64,000 bases of DNA, taken from assembly GCF_011516755.1 (NCBI RefSeq), contig NZ_WOSY01000007.1, forward strand, positions 166,862-230,861, written 5' to 3'. The DNA comes from Acetobacter conturbans. GTDB taxonomy: Bacteria > Pseudomonadota > Alphaproteobacteria > Acetobacterales > Acetobacteraceae. Numbering within the stretch: the first letter of the stretch is position 1; each line of letters begins with the position of its first letter. The position numbers and the translations under genes are program-made. This document shows positions 9,787-19,655 of the stretch, piece by piece. The notes under the pieces are model-generated. The model was not told the DNA's origin and did not search any database. It saw nothing but the letters and a program-made list of their open reading frames with translations.

Positions 9787-10128
9787 TCAGGCGAGAGAGA
9801 AGCTGGTGCCGCAGCCGCAGCCGGACGCGGCGTTCGGGTTGGTCACGGCGAAATGCGCGCCCATCAGCTTGTTGACATAGTCCAGTTCGCCATCATGCAT
9901 AAGGTCGAGACTGGCAGGATCGACGACGACACGGATGCCGTGCGTGGCGATGACAAGGTCATCGGGCGCGACCTCCGCATCCAGCCGGAACTCATACTGG
10001 AAGCCATTGCACCCGCCCGCCGACACGGCAACGCGCAGCGCCGGGACAGGAGTGATGTCGCCTTTGCCGGAGATGATTTCGGCAATGCGTTTCGCGGCGG
10101 CGTCGGAGACGGAAAAGCTCTGGGTCAT
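9787..10128 (-). CDS. Iron-sulfur carrier protein, HesB/IscA/ErpA type
   Basis: A 113-residue A-type carrier that receives Fe-S clusters and passes them to apo-enzymes. The three conserved cysteines are present in GGCNGFQY and in the C-terminal CGCGTSF. The start MTQSFSVSDAA at 10128 fits the family length; the frame stays open upstream but carries a non-conserved extension. Whether it is ErpA- or IscA-like in role cannot be decided, because no isc or suf genes are adjacent. Confidence 0.9.
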   Translation of the reverse strand: MTQSFSVSDAAAKRIAEIISGKGDITPVPALRVAVSAGGCNGFQYEFRLDAEVAPDDLVIATHGIRVVVDPASLDLMHDGELDYVNKLMGAHFAVTNPNAASGCGCGTSFSLA

Positions 10129-10201
10129 GGTATGATAATGGGATGCGGACGACCGAATGTGAAGAGGAAGGAACGGGTCTTTGATCGGTTCCGCAAACAA
10201 A

Positions 10202-10226
10202 GATCCCGGCATCGGGCCGGGATCTG
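10202..10226 (-). terminator. Probable intrinsic terminator downstream of glnB
   Basis: A ten-base perfect inverted repeat, AGATCCCGGC / GCCGGGATCT, with a short loop. On the minus strand it is followed by TTTGTTTG. It lies about 75 bases past the glnB stop. A second hairpin (TCGTTCCA at 10249-10256 with TGGAACGA at 10274-10281) lies between, without a T-run. Confidence 0.7.
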
Positions 10227-10300
10227 AAACGACATACCCGTCAGCAGGTCGTTCCAGGCAGGCAGCCTGTGCGTGGAACGATCTGGTTTAATGGGATGTG

Positions 10301-10639
10301 TCAGAGAGCCTCGTCGCCACTCTCGCGGGTACGAATACGCACTACGCGATTGAGATCGCTGACGAATATCTTGCCGTCGCCAATCTTGCCCGTATGGGCG
10401 GACTGGAGGATGGCCTCGACAACCTGATCGACCAGTGCATCGGACGTGGCGATTTCGATCTTGATCTTGGGCAGGAAGCTGACGTGATACTCCGCGCCCC
10501 GATAGATTTCGGTCTGCCCTTTCTGACGCCCGAAACCCTTCACTTCTGACACGGTCAGGCCCTGAATGCCCAGCGGCGAAAGCGCGTCGCGGACGTCGTC
10601 GAGCTTGAAGGGCTTGATAATAGCCGTGACGAGCTTCAT
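10301..10639 (-). CDS. glnB: Nitrogen regulatory protein P-II
   Basis: A 112-residue P-II trimer subunit that senses 2-oxoglutarate, ATP and glutamine state and relays it to nitrogen control proteins. IIKPFKLDDVRDAL, the T-loop with the uridylylation tyrosine (TEIYRGAEY) and TGKIGDGKIF (nucleotide binding) are all intact. The sequence is closer to GlnB than to GlnK. Neither glnA nor a normal amtB is adjacent. A GG-N10-GC element upstream could be a sigma-54 promoter (listed separately). Confidence 0.95.
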   Translation of the reverse strand: MKLVTAIIKPFKLDDVRDALSPLGIQGLTVSEVKGFGRQKGQTEIYRGAEYHVSFLPKIKIEIATSDALVDQVVEAILQSAHTGKIGDGKIFVSDLNRVVRIRTRESGDEAL

Positions 10640-10701
10640 CCCAGTTCCTCTTTAGATCAGCAGAAAATTCACAACGCTGCCGTAATGGCTTTGCTCAAGG
10701 A

Positions 10702-10719
10702 AGCATATTGCGCGCCCCA
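10702..10719 (-). promoter_or_regulatory. Possible sigma-54 (-24/-12) element upstream of glnB
   Basis: On the minus strand a GG pair and a GC pair are separated by exactly ten bases (GGCGCGCAATATGC). This would place the transcription start roughly 50 bases before the glnB start. The -24 box (GGGGCG) departs from the usual TGGCAC, so support is weak. Nitrogen control of glnB makes it plausible. Confidence 0.25.
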
Positions 10720-10842
10720 TGTCACGGGGTATGGGATGGTCCGAACGCACAAAGCATGTCATGAGTTTCCCTCCCCGCGCCCGACAATATGATAAAGTAC
10801 CGGGTGCGGAAAGAAACCGCTCGATTTTGAGGAGTTGCGGGC

Positions 10843-12072
10843 ATGTCCGGCATGATGGAACCGAACGCTGGCGAAACGGTCACGGACGTCGCCGTGTGCA
10901 TCATCGGGGCCGGCCCGGTGGGGGCGACGCTGGCCTGTCGACTCGCTCGTGACGGCATTGCCGTGGCAATTGTGGATCGTGCCGCCCTGTCTCCGATGGA
11001 GAACCCCGAATTCGACGGACGCGCCTATGCCATCGCGGCCGGTTCGAAAAATCTCCTCGAAGCCGCGGGCGTCTGGGAGAATCTGCCGCAGGTTGCATGT
11101 CCGATCGAGGATATCCTTGTTACGGATGGCCGCCCCGGTGAACCGCCCTCCCCGCTTTCCCTCGAATTCACCCGCGAAGATTCCAAGCAGCCTTTTGGCT
11201 GGATGGCCGAAGCCCGGGCTCTCCGCGTCGCACTCAACGCCACGCTCCATGCTTCACCGCTGATCACCCTGCTGGCCCCGACCGAAGTCTCGATCGTCCG
11301 TCGGGAAGACGGTGTGACGGTCCGCGCAACAGACGGACGCGTCGTCAACGCCCAGTTGCTCGTGGCGGCAGACGGACGCGGCAGCCGCACACGCTCGCAG
11401 GCCGGAATTCCGATTACGAAGCTCCCTTATGGGCAGAGCGGCATTGTCTGTGCCATCGCGCATGAACTGCCCCACGACAACGGAGCGCTGGAACATTTCC
11501 TGCCCGCCGGTCCCTTCGCCCAGTTGCCGATGAGTGGCACTGAAGACCATCCTTATCTTTCCGCGATTGTGTGGAGCGAGAAAGACGCGATGGCGCAGCG
11601 TATCGCGGCTCTTCCCGACGCGGCCTTTCGACGTGAACTGCAACGCCGCATGGGCGATCGGCTGGGTGAAGTGACGCCCGTAGGGCGGCGATGGGTCTAT
11701 CCTCTGTCCGCGCAATATGCCCAGCGCTACACTGACACGAGACTTGTGCTCGCTGGCGATGCCGCGCACGGCATTCATCCCATCGCCGGACAGGGTCTCA
11801 ATCTCGGGTTCCGGGACGTGACCACCCTTTCCGAACTGCTGATCGCAGCGCACCAAAAAGGCGAGGATCTGGGGTCTCCTGCTCTTCTTGCCCGCTATCA
11901 GGCGCGCTGCCGTCCGACCAACATGCTGATGTTCATGGCGACCGATGCGCTTGACCGGCTGTTCAGCAACGACAATCCGGTGCTCCGTCTGGCGCGGGAT
12001 GTCGGCATCGCGGCGGTTCACCGTCTGCCGCGTCTACGCAAGGCGTTCGTGAAGCACGCAATGGGCGTTTAA
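10843..12072 (+). CDS. UbiH/UbiF/Coq6-family FAD-dependent hydroxylase
   Basis: A 409-residue flavoprotein monooxygenase of the ubiquinone-ring hydroxylase family. It has the N-terminal FAD motif IIGAGPVGATLACRLARDG, the middle DG-type motif (LLVAADGRGSRTR) and the C-terminal LAGDAAHGIHPIAGQGLN. The start at 10843 has GAGGAG about 8 bases upstream. Which ring position it hydroxylates (UbiH, UbiF, UbiI or UbiL type) cannot be read from the sequence. It is a single gene closed by a strong terminator. Confidence 0.88.
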   Translation: MSGMMEPNAGETVTDVAVCIIGAGPVGATLACRLARDGIAVAIVDRAALSPMENPEFDGRAYAIAAGSKNLLEAAGVWENLPQVACPIEDILVTDGRPGEPPSPLSLEFTREDSKQPFGWMAEARALRVALNATLHASPLITLLAPTEVSIVRREDGVTVRATDGRVVNAQLLVAADGRGSRTRSQAGIPITKLPYGQSGIVCAIAHELPHDNGALEHFLPAGPFAQLPMSGTEDHPYLSAIVWSEKDAMAQRIAALPDAAFRRELQRRMGDRLGEVTPVGRRWVYPLSAQYAQRYTDTRLVLAGDAAHGIHPIAGQGLNLGFRDVTTLSELLIAAHQKGEDLGSPALLARYQARCRPTNMLMFMATDALDRLFSNDNPVLRLARDVGIAAVHRLPRLRKAFVKHAMGV

Positions 12073-12077
12073 AAAAC

Positions 12078-12126
12078 AAAAACGGTTTCTGCCGTGTCGC
12101 AAGCGACGAGGACAGAAACCGTTTTT
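12078..12126 (+). terminator. Intrinsic terminator after the ubiH-like gene
   Basis: A perfect 14-base inverted repeat, AAAAACGGTTTCTG / CAGAAACCGTTTTT, around a 21-base loop that contains its own small stem (TCGCAAGCGA). The right arm ends in a T-run on the plus strand and the left arm gives a T-run on the minus strand. It may therefore work in both directions, also closing the minus-strand gene at 12197. Confidence 0.85.
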
Positions 12127-12196
12127 ATACAGAGTGGAAAACCGCAGAACGCTCCTGCGTCCGGATTCTTATCCGAAATAGCTCGACAAAGCCCCG

Positions 12197-12487
12197 TTAG
12201 CCCGTGAGATCCGAACGAATGCGACTGCGCGGACGACGCGGTCCTTCTTCGGTGCGCGCCGTTGTACGCTGGGCGCGGTTATCGGGCGAGGATTTCAGAG
12301 CCGGAGCAGCCGTCAGTTCGGCCTCAAGCTGGGCGATACGTTTGCGCACGCTCTCCCGCAGGGCGGGAGCGGTGTGCGACTTCATAGACGCCAGTGTTTC
12401 CTTGAGGTCACGAAGCTGCTTCTGTTTCTCGGAAAGAGTACGGCGGATCGGCTGGTTATCCGAAAGCTGGCCGTGAAAAGCACGCAT
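12197..12487 (-). CDS. Hypothetical coiled-coil protein
   Basis: Encodes 96 residues. The first two thirds are charged and heptad-like (LSEKQKQLRDLKETLASMK, RKRIAQLEAELTA) and should form a short coiled coil; the rest is Arg/Pro-rich and disordered. No family is recognised. The reading frame, the intact length and the terminator just beyond it support a real gene. It stands alone between the ubiH-like gene and hisC. Confidence 0.6.
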   Translation of the reverse strand: MRAFHGQLSDNQPIRRTLSEKQKQLRDLKETLASMKSHTAPALRESVRKRIAQLEAELTAAPALKSSPDNRAQRTTARTEEGPRRPRSRIRSDLTG

Positions 12488-12690
12488 GTTTCAAAACCCA
12501 ATCAGGCAGGATAAAAGGACTGTCCCTCCATATCTGGCGGACAAATCCTAACAATGAATGAAGAAACAGGCTTCTCCACATAGCATTCATAACTGGCCGG
12601 TCCTGCCGACTGGCCAGAAGGGTTATGTGCAGGGCTTATCTGTTTCCACAGAAGCAGGACGCATCAGGCTCGCCGCAAAATTCGACCGTA

Positions 12691-13758
12691 TCAGTCGTTT
12701 CTGCGCAGGATATCCTTCAGGGCGTCCACCAGCGCCGCGCATTGCGCGTCGGTTCCGACCGTGATCCTGAGCCAGGATGATGTTCGCGGGCCTTTCAGAT
12801 GGCGCACGATAATCGCCCTTTCTCTCAACGCGGCCGCCAGTGAAGCGGCCTCACGATCCTGATGGCGAGCGTAAACAAAGTTGGCACAGGAAGGCAATAC
12901 CTCGAACCCGAGTTCCGCCAGAGAGCCCGAAAGGGTCTCCCGGCTGGCCATGACCTTGCTCACGCACTCGCCAAGCCAGTCCTCATCCTCATAAGCCGCC
13001 TTTGCGCCAGCCTGTGCCAGACGGTCGAGCGGATAGGAGTTGAAGCTGTCCTTGACGCGGACCAGACCCTCAATAAGAGCCGGATCGCCGACGGCGAAAC
13101 CGACGCGCAGGCCAGCCAGCCCCCGTGACTTGGAGAATGTCTGGACCACCAGAAGATTCGGGTAGCGACTGATCAGGGAAATGGCGCTCTCTGCACCATA
13201 ATCCACATAGGCTTCATCAATCAGCACCACCCGGTCCGGATGCGCGGCAAGCAGTTTTTCGATGTCCCCAAGACCCAGTGCAATGCCGGTCGGAGCGTTC
13301 GGATTAGCCAGAACGATGCCGCTGTTGGGAAGATTGAAGTCATCTATCCGCACACGCAGTCCGTCATCGAGCGGCACAGTTTCGAACGGCAGCCCGTAAA
13401 GGCCGCAATAAACCGGGTAAAAACTGTAGGTGACGTCGGGAAAGAGAACCGGATCGCCATGATTGAACAGGGCCTGAAACGCGTGCGCCAGAACCTCGTC
13501 CGAACCATTACCGACAAACACATGGTCAGTCGTCAGCCCTGTCCTGCGGGCGATGGCCTCACGCAAACCGAGCGAAACCGGATCTGAATAAAGGCGCAGC
13601 GAGTCATCCGCAGCATTCCGAATGGCCTCAATCGCCTTTGGCGACGGACCGTAAGGACTCTCATTGGTGTTCAGCTTGATCAGGTTGCTGATCTTCGGCT
13701 GCTCGCCGGGAACATACGGCGTCAGACGCTGGACAAGCGGACTCCAGAAACGACTCAT
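12691..13758 (-). CDS. hisC: Histidinol-phosphate aminotransferase
   Basis: A 355-residue fold-type I PLP aminotransferase converting imidazole-acetol phosphate to histidinol phosphate. Family marks are [25 protein letters not shown], the cofactor Asp in [11 protein letters not shown] and the PLP lysine in [13 protein letters not shown] (about residue 209). It overlaps the upstream ankyrin gene by four bases (ATGA). It lies apart from other his genes, as is common for the HisC2 form, which may also act on aromatic amino acids. Confidence 0.93.
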   Translation of the reverse strand: MSRFWSPLVQRLTPYVPGEQPKISNLIKLNTNESPYGPSPKAIEAIRNAADDSLRLYSDPVSLGLREAIARRTGLTTDHVFVGNGSDEVLAHAFQALFNHGDPVLFPDVTYSFYPVYCGLYGLPFETVPLDDGLRVRIDDFNLPNSGIVLANPNAPTGIALGLGDIEKLLAAHPDRVVLIDEAYVDYGAESAISLISRYPNLLVVQTFSKSRGLAGLRVGFAVGDPALIEGLVRVKDSFNSYPLDRLAQAGAKAAYEDEDWLGECVSKVMASRETLSGSLAELGFEVLPSCANFVYARHQDREAASLAAALRERAIIVRHLKGPRTSSWLRITVGTDAQCAALVDALKDILRRND

Positions 13759-14264
13759 TGAGACACTCCGAAAAGACTGAGCAACTCGGGCTGTCCCTGT
13801 GCGGCCGCCATGTCGCAGGCGCTCAGGCCCTCACCGTCCTTGCCGTTCGCGTCGGCCCCCGCTTCGAGCAGATACCGCGCCATGGCGGTGCGCCCGAACA
13901 TGACGGCGAACATGAGAGGCGTACGGCCCACATTATTCGGGGCATCCAGAGCGGCCCCATGACTTACCAGAAGCTGGGCGATTCCCAGATCGCCCTTGAA
14001 CGCCACACCGGCCAGCGCGGTCGCGCCCTTCGCATCCCGGAGGTCAACAGTCGCGCCGGCTTCCAGCAGCAACCGGACCGTCTCCGGATGACCGTTATAA
14101 GCGGCGAGAATCAGCGGTGTGTAACCCTTGTCGTTCCTGATGTCTGGACTCAGTCCGGCTTCGATGAACTCACCCACCAGATCACTCTGGCCATCCCGCG
14201 CCGCATCGAGGAACAGGGCTTCGATTTCGGCCTGATCAAATGTCGTGCCTTCCTGTTCCACCAT
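13755..14264 (-). CDS. Ankyrin-repeat protein
   Basis: Encodes 169 residues with about four ankyrin repeats from residue 35 onward ([57 protein letters not shown]). No signal peptide is seen, so it should be a cytoplasmic binding protein of unknown partner. A GGGAGAGG ribosome site precedes the start. It is translationally coupled to hisC, although no functional link is known. Confidence 0.88.
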   Translation of the reverse strand: MVEQEGTTFDQAEIEALFLDAARDGQSDLVGEFIEAGLSPDIRNDKGYTPLILAAYNGHPETVRLLLEAGATVDLRDAKGATALAGVAFKGDLGIAQLLVSHGAALDAPNNVGRTPLMFAVMFGRTAMARYLLEAGADANGKDGEGLSACDMAAAQGQPELLSLFGVSQ

Positions 14265-14358
14265 GATACCTCTCCCTTGCAGGTTTGCTCCACCAGCGAC
14301 GCTCCCCGCCGCAGGCCTTCATTCCTTCTACGCCATCCACATCCGTCTGCGAAGGATG

Positions 14359-15426
14359 TCACCGACCAATACTGCGTGTTTCGCCGAAAGCGAGGGGTAC
14401 GAACGCATCGGGAGCCAGTCCGGCCCAGTAGAGCGTTTCCTTCAGGCAGCGCTCCGGCTCACCCAGCGGCTCCTGCGACAAGGGAAACGTGCCGAAATGC
14501 ATAGCGATCCCCTGTCGCGCCTCAAGCTGGCGGAACCCCTCGACGGCCTCCACCGGATCGGTATGGACCTTCCGCAGGAAAGAGCGGGGCGCATACGCTC
14601 CGATCGGCAGCAGGGCAATATCCGGTGCCCCAAGACGGGCACGAATATCCTGCCAGTGCGGCCCGTGAGCCGTATCGCCGGCGAAGAAAACGGATGGAAT
14701 AGTGGGTGCCCTGGGAAAGCGCAGGAAGAAACCACCCCACAGACGTCGCCCGGCATCCCGGAGCGTGCGCTGCGCGAAATGACGCGCTGGTGTGCAGGTG
14801 ATCTCAAGATCCCCGATACGGACTGTTTCCCACCAGTCGCGCTCCGCCACGCGCCGGAGACCGGCCTGACTGATGATTTCACCATTGCCCGAGGGTGTGA
14901 CCACAACAGGATTATCCCGCCGCGCAATGGCCCGAAGTGAGGGAAGGTCCAGATGGTCGTAATGGCTGTGCGACACCAGCACGATGTCGATCGGCGGCAG
15001 ATCCTCCAGCCGCCAGGCGGGGGGACGTAGACGCCTGGGACCGAAAAACGACAACGGGGAACAGCGCTCAGAAAAAATCGGATCGGTCAGCACCGCAAGA
15101 AGCCGTCCATCCGGTTGAACGAACCGCAGCAGGAACGTGCTGTGACCGATAAAGGTCACACTGACGCTCTGTGAATCCGGTGAATCGTGCGGATTTCCGA
15201 CGGCCGGAGGATCAACGATGAAAGGATGTTTCTCGGTCAGATTCGAAATCATCCATCGCAGAAAAAGCGTCGGCTTGATGCCACGACGACGGCTCTTGGT
15301 GGCAACGGGAGGTTCATCCGGCCACGCCGGGGGACGTGGCCCGGGCTTCCAGTCACCGGGAATCGGAGGATTGAAGAAAAACTCTCCGTCGCAATGATCG
15401 GATGGTGCAAAATTCATATGCGGCAT
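14359..15426 (-). CDS. Metallo-beta-lactamase-fold hydrolase, NAPE-PLD/UlaG-like
   Basis: Encodes 355 residues. Metal-binding motifs are SHSHYDHLDLPSL (HxHxDH), a later His in TPARHFAQR, the Asp in FAGDTAHGPHW and a C-terminal His in IAMHFGTFPLS. The layout is that of the bacterial N-acyl-phosphatidylethanolamine phospholipase D-like group, in which the substrate is usually unknown. The first nine residues could be skipped (second ATG at MNFAPSDHC). It lies 9 bases downstream of dgt on the same strand. Confidence 0.85.
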   Translation of the reverse strand: MPHMNFAPSDHCDGEFFFNPPIPGDWKPGPRPPAWPDEPPVATKSRRRGIKPTLFLRWMISNLTEKHPFIVDPPAVGNPHDSPDSQSVSVTFIGHSTFLLRFVQPDGRLLAVLTDPIFSERCSPLSFFGPRRLRPPAWRLEDLPPIDIVLVSHSHYDHLDLPSLRAIARRDNPVVVTPSGNGEIISQAGLRRVAERDWWETVRIGDLEITCTPARHFAQRTLRDAGRRLWGGFFLRFPRAPTIPSVFFAGDTAHGPHWQDIRARLGAPDIALLPIGAYAPRSFLRKVHTDPVEAVEGFRQLEARQGIAMHFGTFPLSQEPLGEPERCLKETLYWAGLAPDAFVPLAFGETRSIGR

Positions 15427-15435
15427 GAAAGTCTT

Positions 15436-16665
15436 TTACCCGGGCACGGACAAATCCGTAAGCCTGCGATGCTCCTCCATGGCGAAGCGGTCCGTCATGC
15501 TGGCAAGGTAATCAGCGACAACACGGCGACACCCCGCGTCATCCCCGGCCGCCGCGGCCTGCTCGCGCCAGCCATCGGGAAGCAGCCCCGGTGAAGAGCC
15601 GAGTATATCAAACAGTGCAGCAACCACGTGTTTCGCCTTGTGCGTCATGCGATTGACACGCCAGTGACGATAAAGATTGGCGAACAGAAAGGACCGTATC
15701 TGCCCGTTGGATTCCGCCATGGCCGGACTGAAGCCAACCACCGGCGCGGCTGCATGGCGGACATCGTCGGCGGAAGAGGGGTCGAGAGCCAGAAGATTTT
15801 TCCGGGTCTGCTGAAGAACGTCAGAAACCAGAGCGTGTACGATACGACGTACCATTTCATGCCGGATGCGTTGCTCGATGCCGTTCAGCGCCGCTCCGCC
15901 CGTCGCGGGAACATCCGCACTGCTTCCCGCACCAAAGGGCGTGACCGGACGCAGCAGCAACGTGCCTGTCAGTGACCGTGCTTCCCGCAAAGCATCGCCC
16001 ACTACCGGCACATCGACCAAATCGTCCAGTGAGAGAAGGCCGGACTTGATGCCATCATCAAGATCGTGACCGTGATAGGCAATGTCATCAGCCAGCGCAG
16101 CCAGTTGCGCCTCGACAGAGGCAAACGTCTCCAGTTCCAGCGGATACGCGGTGTTGTAATCCTGAAGCCATTTTGAGGGATTGCTGACAGGGCCATTATG
16201 TTTGACCAGTCCCTCCAGCGTTTCCCACGTCAGGTTGAGGCCGTCAAACTGGAAATAACGCTGCTCCAGAACCGTGACCTGCCGGAGAGCCTGCGTGTTG
16301 TGGTCGAACCCTCCCCACGGAGTCATCGCCAGAGAAAGCGCATCTTCGCCAGCATGTCCGAAGGGGGTGTGACCCAGATCATGCGCGAGGGCGACAGCTT
16401 CGGTGATATCTTCGTCCACGCCGAAATATCTGGCCATGGACCGGGCAATCTGCGCGACCTCAAGAGAATGTGTAAGGCGCGTCCGGAAGAAATCACCTTC
16501 GTGATTGATGAAGACCTGTGTTTTGTACTGGAGCCGCCGAAATCCCGACGAGTGGATGACGCGATCACGGTCACGCTGCCATGGTGAGCGCGTGGGCGAG
16601 TCCGGCTCCGCATAGAGCCGGCCGCGTGACGGCCGGGCATTGACTGCATAAGGGGCTATGGTCAT
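15436..16665 (-). CDS. dgt: Deoxyguanosinetriphosphate triphosphohydrolase-like protein
   Basis: A 409-residue HD-domain dNTPase that cleaves dNTPs to deoxynucleoside and triphosphate. Visible are HSSGFRRLQYKTQVF, RTRLTHSLEVAQIAR, the metal-binding HDLGHTPFGHAGED (near residue 98) and DDIAYHGHDLDDG. The start MTIAPYAVNARPSR at 16665 was chosen over the longer frame because it has GGAG 8 bases upstream and matches family length. Confidence 0.92.
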   Translation of the reverse strand: MTIAPYAVNARPSRGRLYAEPDSPTRSPWQRDRDRVIHSSGFRRLQYKTQVFINHEGDFFRTRLTHSLEVAQIARSMARYFGVDEDITEAVALAHDLGHTPFGHAGEDALSLAMTPWGGFDHNTQALRQVTVLEQRYFQFDGLNLTWETLEGLVKHNGPVSNPSKWLQDYNTAYPLELETFASVEAQLAALADDIAYHGHDLDDGIKSGLLSLDDLVDVPVVGDALREARSLTGTLLLRPVTPFGAGSSADVPATGGAALNGIEQRIRHEMVRRIVHALVSDVLQQTRKNLLALDPSSADDVRHAAAPVVGFSPAMAESNGQIRSFLFANLYRHWRVNRMTHKAKHVVAALFDILGSSPGLLPDGWREQAAAAGDDAGCRRVVADYLASMTDRFAMEEHRRLTDLSVPG

Positions 16666-16781
16666 CTGGCTCCGTTCCGCACAGGGTTGCGGAACGCATA
16701 TGACCATGTCCAGCGCGATGTGGCGAGAGGATGCCGTTCACAGAGGAAAAGGAGCAGCAGCGCCCCTCCCCCTCTGTCTCA

Positions 16782-18266
16782 TCAGAAAGCCCAGATCACG
16801 TCGCAGTTGAACCAGAGCATGTTGTTGGTGCCGTTGTTCACGACAGGGTTCTGGACGGTACCTGCCTGGTTGAAAGGGCGGGTGCCGTTGAGGGACTTGT
16901 CGAGACGAACTTCCGGACGAATTGTGAACTGTCCGAAGCTGACATGCTTGTTGATGAAGTCCGGTCGGTACGTCACGCCGACGGTGAGAGCGCCATACGT
17001 GGTCGGCATGGCATTGTAATAGGGGTAAGGCTCGTTGGAGACGGCCTGCGTGAAGGAGTTGAAGCTGGAATATTCGGTGATGATCCCGCCCGTATTGTCG
17101 CGGAAGATTTCACCACGCGCGTTGAAGGTCAGGTTCGGGTTGAGATCATAGGCAAAGTATGTGGTGACGCCATAGGCATCGTCCCGCAACAGATCATCGT
17201 GAAGATAGGTGCCGTCAACAGTGACCGTCATCTTTTTGTTGAGCTTGTAGCTCACAAGGATGTCGCCGTTATACTGCATTTCCTTGTTGGCGAGTTTGCC
17301 GACGCCTGCGCTCACCCATCCATACGGAGAGGTCCGCGACACGCCGTTATTTCCCTGCGGGCCGAAATGACCGAGAAGATGAAAACTCAGCTTTCCGTCG
17401 AGAAGATTGTTGAACGCAAACCCGAACGTCCCTTTTGGACGGCTGTTGTTTCCTGCCTGACCGAAAGAGGTTGAGTTACCCGCGTCGATCCCGAGAACCC
17501 AGTCCACATACTTGTTAAGGTGCAGCGTTGTATAAATGCCGATGACCTGAAACGGTACGATATAGTCAGATGCATAATTGAAGGTATAGAACGGCCGTGC
17601 CAGCGCAGGCGTGCCTTCCGAGCCGAGAAGTCCGTACATCTGACCGAGCTGAATATCTATTCCACGCTTCAGCAGCCAGGGCATATGGAAATCGACATGC
17701 GCCTGAGTCGGCACCCACTGGTAAAGACCATGCAGAGAACCGTCACCCATGCCGATCGTAGGATCAAACCGTGCATCCGAACCATACATGACTTCAAAAT
17801 TGAAGCCGAAGCCGTACCCATCACCGATATTCGTCACGGGGTGAGAGAGGGACCCCATGATCTGGTTCATCGTTACAGTATTGGCGCGATCCACATAAAA
17901 CTGCCCGAAGTTGCGCGCCGAACGCGTCCATGGGTTACCGGCAATACCAACTTCCGCCGTCAGATGTCCGACCAGCCCATCCCAGTATGAAAGGGCTTTT
18001 CCGGCTTTGGGGTGAAAGATGTTCCCCTGAACGACTTTGAGGCTTTCCTCTGTTTCTGCCACATCATCATCAACAAGCTTGTTGTGATCAGTCACTTCAT
18101 CGGGCGCCACAGACGATTTGGTCGTTGACAGGGTGACAACAGGCGCTGCGGACGCGGCAGGAAGAACCGTCTGGGTCTGAGCGTGAGCCGCATACGGCAG
18201 GAACAGGCCCGCTGTCATAAACATTGATGAAAGCAGCAAGCTCTTTCTGCAGTATATTTCTTTCAT
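16782..18266 (-). CDS. Outer-membrane beta-barrel porin of the ethanolamine operon
   Basis: Encodes 494 residues: a signal peptide (cleavage after AAHAQ, about residue 30), a short linker, then alternating amphipathic strands rich in Tyr, Phe and Gly. The last residues (WFNCDVIWAF) end in Phe, as outer-membrane barrels do. It resembles the putative beta-barrel porin-2 (OmpL-like) family. It begins 33 bases after the ethanolamine permease, the last gene of eutB-eutC-eat. That position suggests it lets ethanolamine or a related amine cross the outer membrane; this role is inferred from position only. Confidence 0.8.
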   Translation of the reverse strand: MKEIYCRKSLLLSSMFMTAGLFLPYAAHAQTQTVLPAASAAPVVTLSTTKSSVAPDEVTDHNKLVDDDVAETEESLKVVQGNIFHPKAGKALSYWDGLVGHLTAEVGIAGNPWTRSARNFGQFYVDRANTVTMNQIMGSLSHPVTNIGDGYGFGFNFEVMYGSDARFDPTIGMGDGSLHGLYQWVPTQAHVDFHMPWLLKRGIDIQLGQMYGLLGSEGTPALARPFYTFNYASDYIVPFQVIGIYTTLHLNKYVDWVLGIDAGNSTSFGQAGNNSRPKGTFGFAFNNLLDGKLSFHLLGHFGPQGNNGVSRTSPYGWVSAGVGKLANKEMQYNGDILVSYKLNKKMTVTVDGTYLHDDLLRDDAYGVTTYFAYDLNPNLTFNARGEIFRDNTGGIITEYSSFNSFTQAVSNEPYPYYNAMPTTYGALTVGVTYRPDFINKHVSFGQFTIRPEVRLDKSLNGTRPFNQAGTVQNPVVNNGTNNMLWFNCDVIWAF

Positions 18267-18299
18267 GGACCAACCTCTTTCGTATCGAACTCACCTGCC

Positions 18300-19655
18300 T
18301 CAGGAAACCGGCAGTCTTTTCTTCGTTGATGTCATCATAAAGAATACAGACAGAATTGATACGAAAGCGATATAAATCAAGAAGATTGTTGTGTTGTAGA
18401 AGATAACAGCTGCAAGTGCGATAATTGCGCAACTAAGTGCAAAGGCGGGAAGCACAGGATAAAACGGCGCACGATAGGAACGCTGCATGTCCGGCTCCTT
18501 TCTGCGCAGTACAAAAAGGCTGATCATGCTCAGGATATACATGGTCAGAGCACCAAAAACAGACATCGTGACAAGTGTCGCCGTCAGTGACTGGCCGGCT
18601 ATGGAAACGACATCATCCGAGAAAATAGCTGCAATTCCCACGACGCCACCGGCAATCGTTGCGACATAGGGCGTCTGGAATCGCGGATGGATGCGTCCGA
18701 GAATCGCTGGAAGAAAGCCAGCTCTGGCGAGTGCGAACATCTGCCGCGCATATCCCATGATGATGCCATGCAGCGATGCAACCAGACCGAAAAGACCCAG
18801 CCATACGAGCATGTGCAGCCAGCCGCTATGGGTACCGACAACGCGCTTCATTGCTTCCGGCAGCGGGTCATTGAGATTCGCAAGAACGTGCCAGTCTCCG
18901 ACGCCACCAGCAAAAATCATGACACCGAAGGCAAGGCACACCAGTGTCAGAATGCTGGCGATATAAGCGACAGGGATGGAACGTTTCGGATCTTTTGCTT
19001 CCTCGGCCGCCATGGCGACGCCTTCGATGGCGAGAAAAAACCAGATTGCAAAAGGAATAGCCGCAAAAATACCGCCCATCGCTTCAAGGCCGAAATGCGG
19101 TGCGACTCCCCAGCCGTCATGAACGAAGTTTCCCCACGAGAAAGCGGGAGCGACCACACCCATGAAAACGAGAAGTTCGATAATGGCTGCAATCGTCACA
19201 AACAGTTCGAACGATGCCGCCACATGCACGCCGACGATATTGAGCGCCATGAAAACGATATATGCCCCGACTGCCGCGACTTTTGGCGACAAGGCAGGAA
19301 ATTGCACGTTCAGATAAGCACCGATTGCAAGGGCAATTGCAGGCGGAGCGAAAATGAACTCCACGAGCGTAGCCAGTCCCGCGACCAGACCTCCGAGTGG
19401 TCCGAGAGCACGGAAACTGTACATGAACGGACCGCCTGCATGCGGAATTGCAGTGGTGAGTTCCGTAAAGCTGAAGATGAAAGAGGTATACATCAGCGCC
19501 ACGAACATGGTCGCGAGCATGAAACCCAGCGTTCCCGCTGTACCCCAGCCATAACTCCAGCCGAAATATTCGCCTGAAATCACGAGACCGACGCCGATTC
19601 CCCACAGATGGAAGGAGCCGAGTGTCTTGTTGAGCGTTGTCACACCCGTTGTCAT
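18300..19655 (-). CDS. eat: Ethanolamine permease (APC family)
   Basis: A 451-residue inner-membrane transporter with about 12 hydrophobic segments. GIGVGLVISGEYFGWSYGW near the N-terminus, a TAIPHAGGPFMYSFRALGP block and IEGVAMAAEEAKDPKRSIP are typical of Eat-type amino acid/polyamine/organocation permeases. It overlaps the eutC stop side by four bases (ATGA), so it is coupled to the lyase genes. The context makes ethanolamine the likely substrate. Confidence 0.9.
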   Translation of the reverse strand: MTTGVTTLNKTLGSFHLWGIGVGLVISGEYFGWSYGWGTAGTLGFMLATMFVALMYTSFIFSFTELTTAIPHAGGPFMYSFRALGPLGGLVAGLATLVEFIFAPPAIALAIGAYLNVQFPALSPKVAAVGAYIVFMALNIVGVHVAASFELFVTIAAIIELLVFMGVVAPAFSWGNFVHDGWGVAPHFGLEAMGGIFAAIPFAIWFFLAIEGVAMAAEEAKDPKRSIPVAYIASILTLVCLAFGVMIFAGGVGDWHVLANLNDPLPEAMKRVVGTHSGWLHMLVWLGLFGLVASLHGIIMGYARQMFALARAGFLPAILGRIHPRFQTPYVATIAGGVVGIAAIFSDDVVSIAGQSLTATLVTMSVFGALTMYILSMISLFVLRRKEPDMQRSYRAPFYPVLPAFALSCAIIALAAVIFYNTTIFLIYIAFVSILSVFFMMTSTKKRLPVS

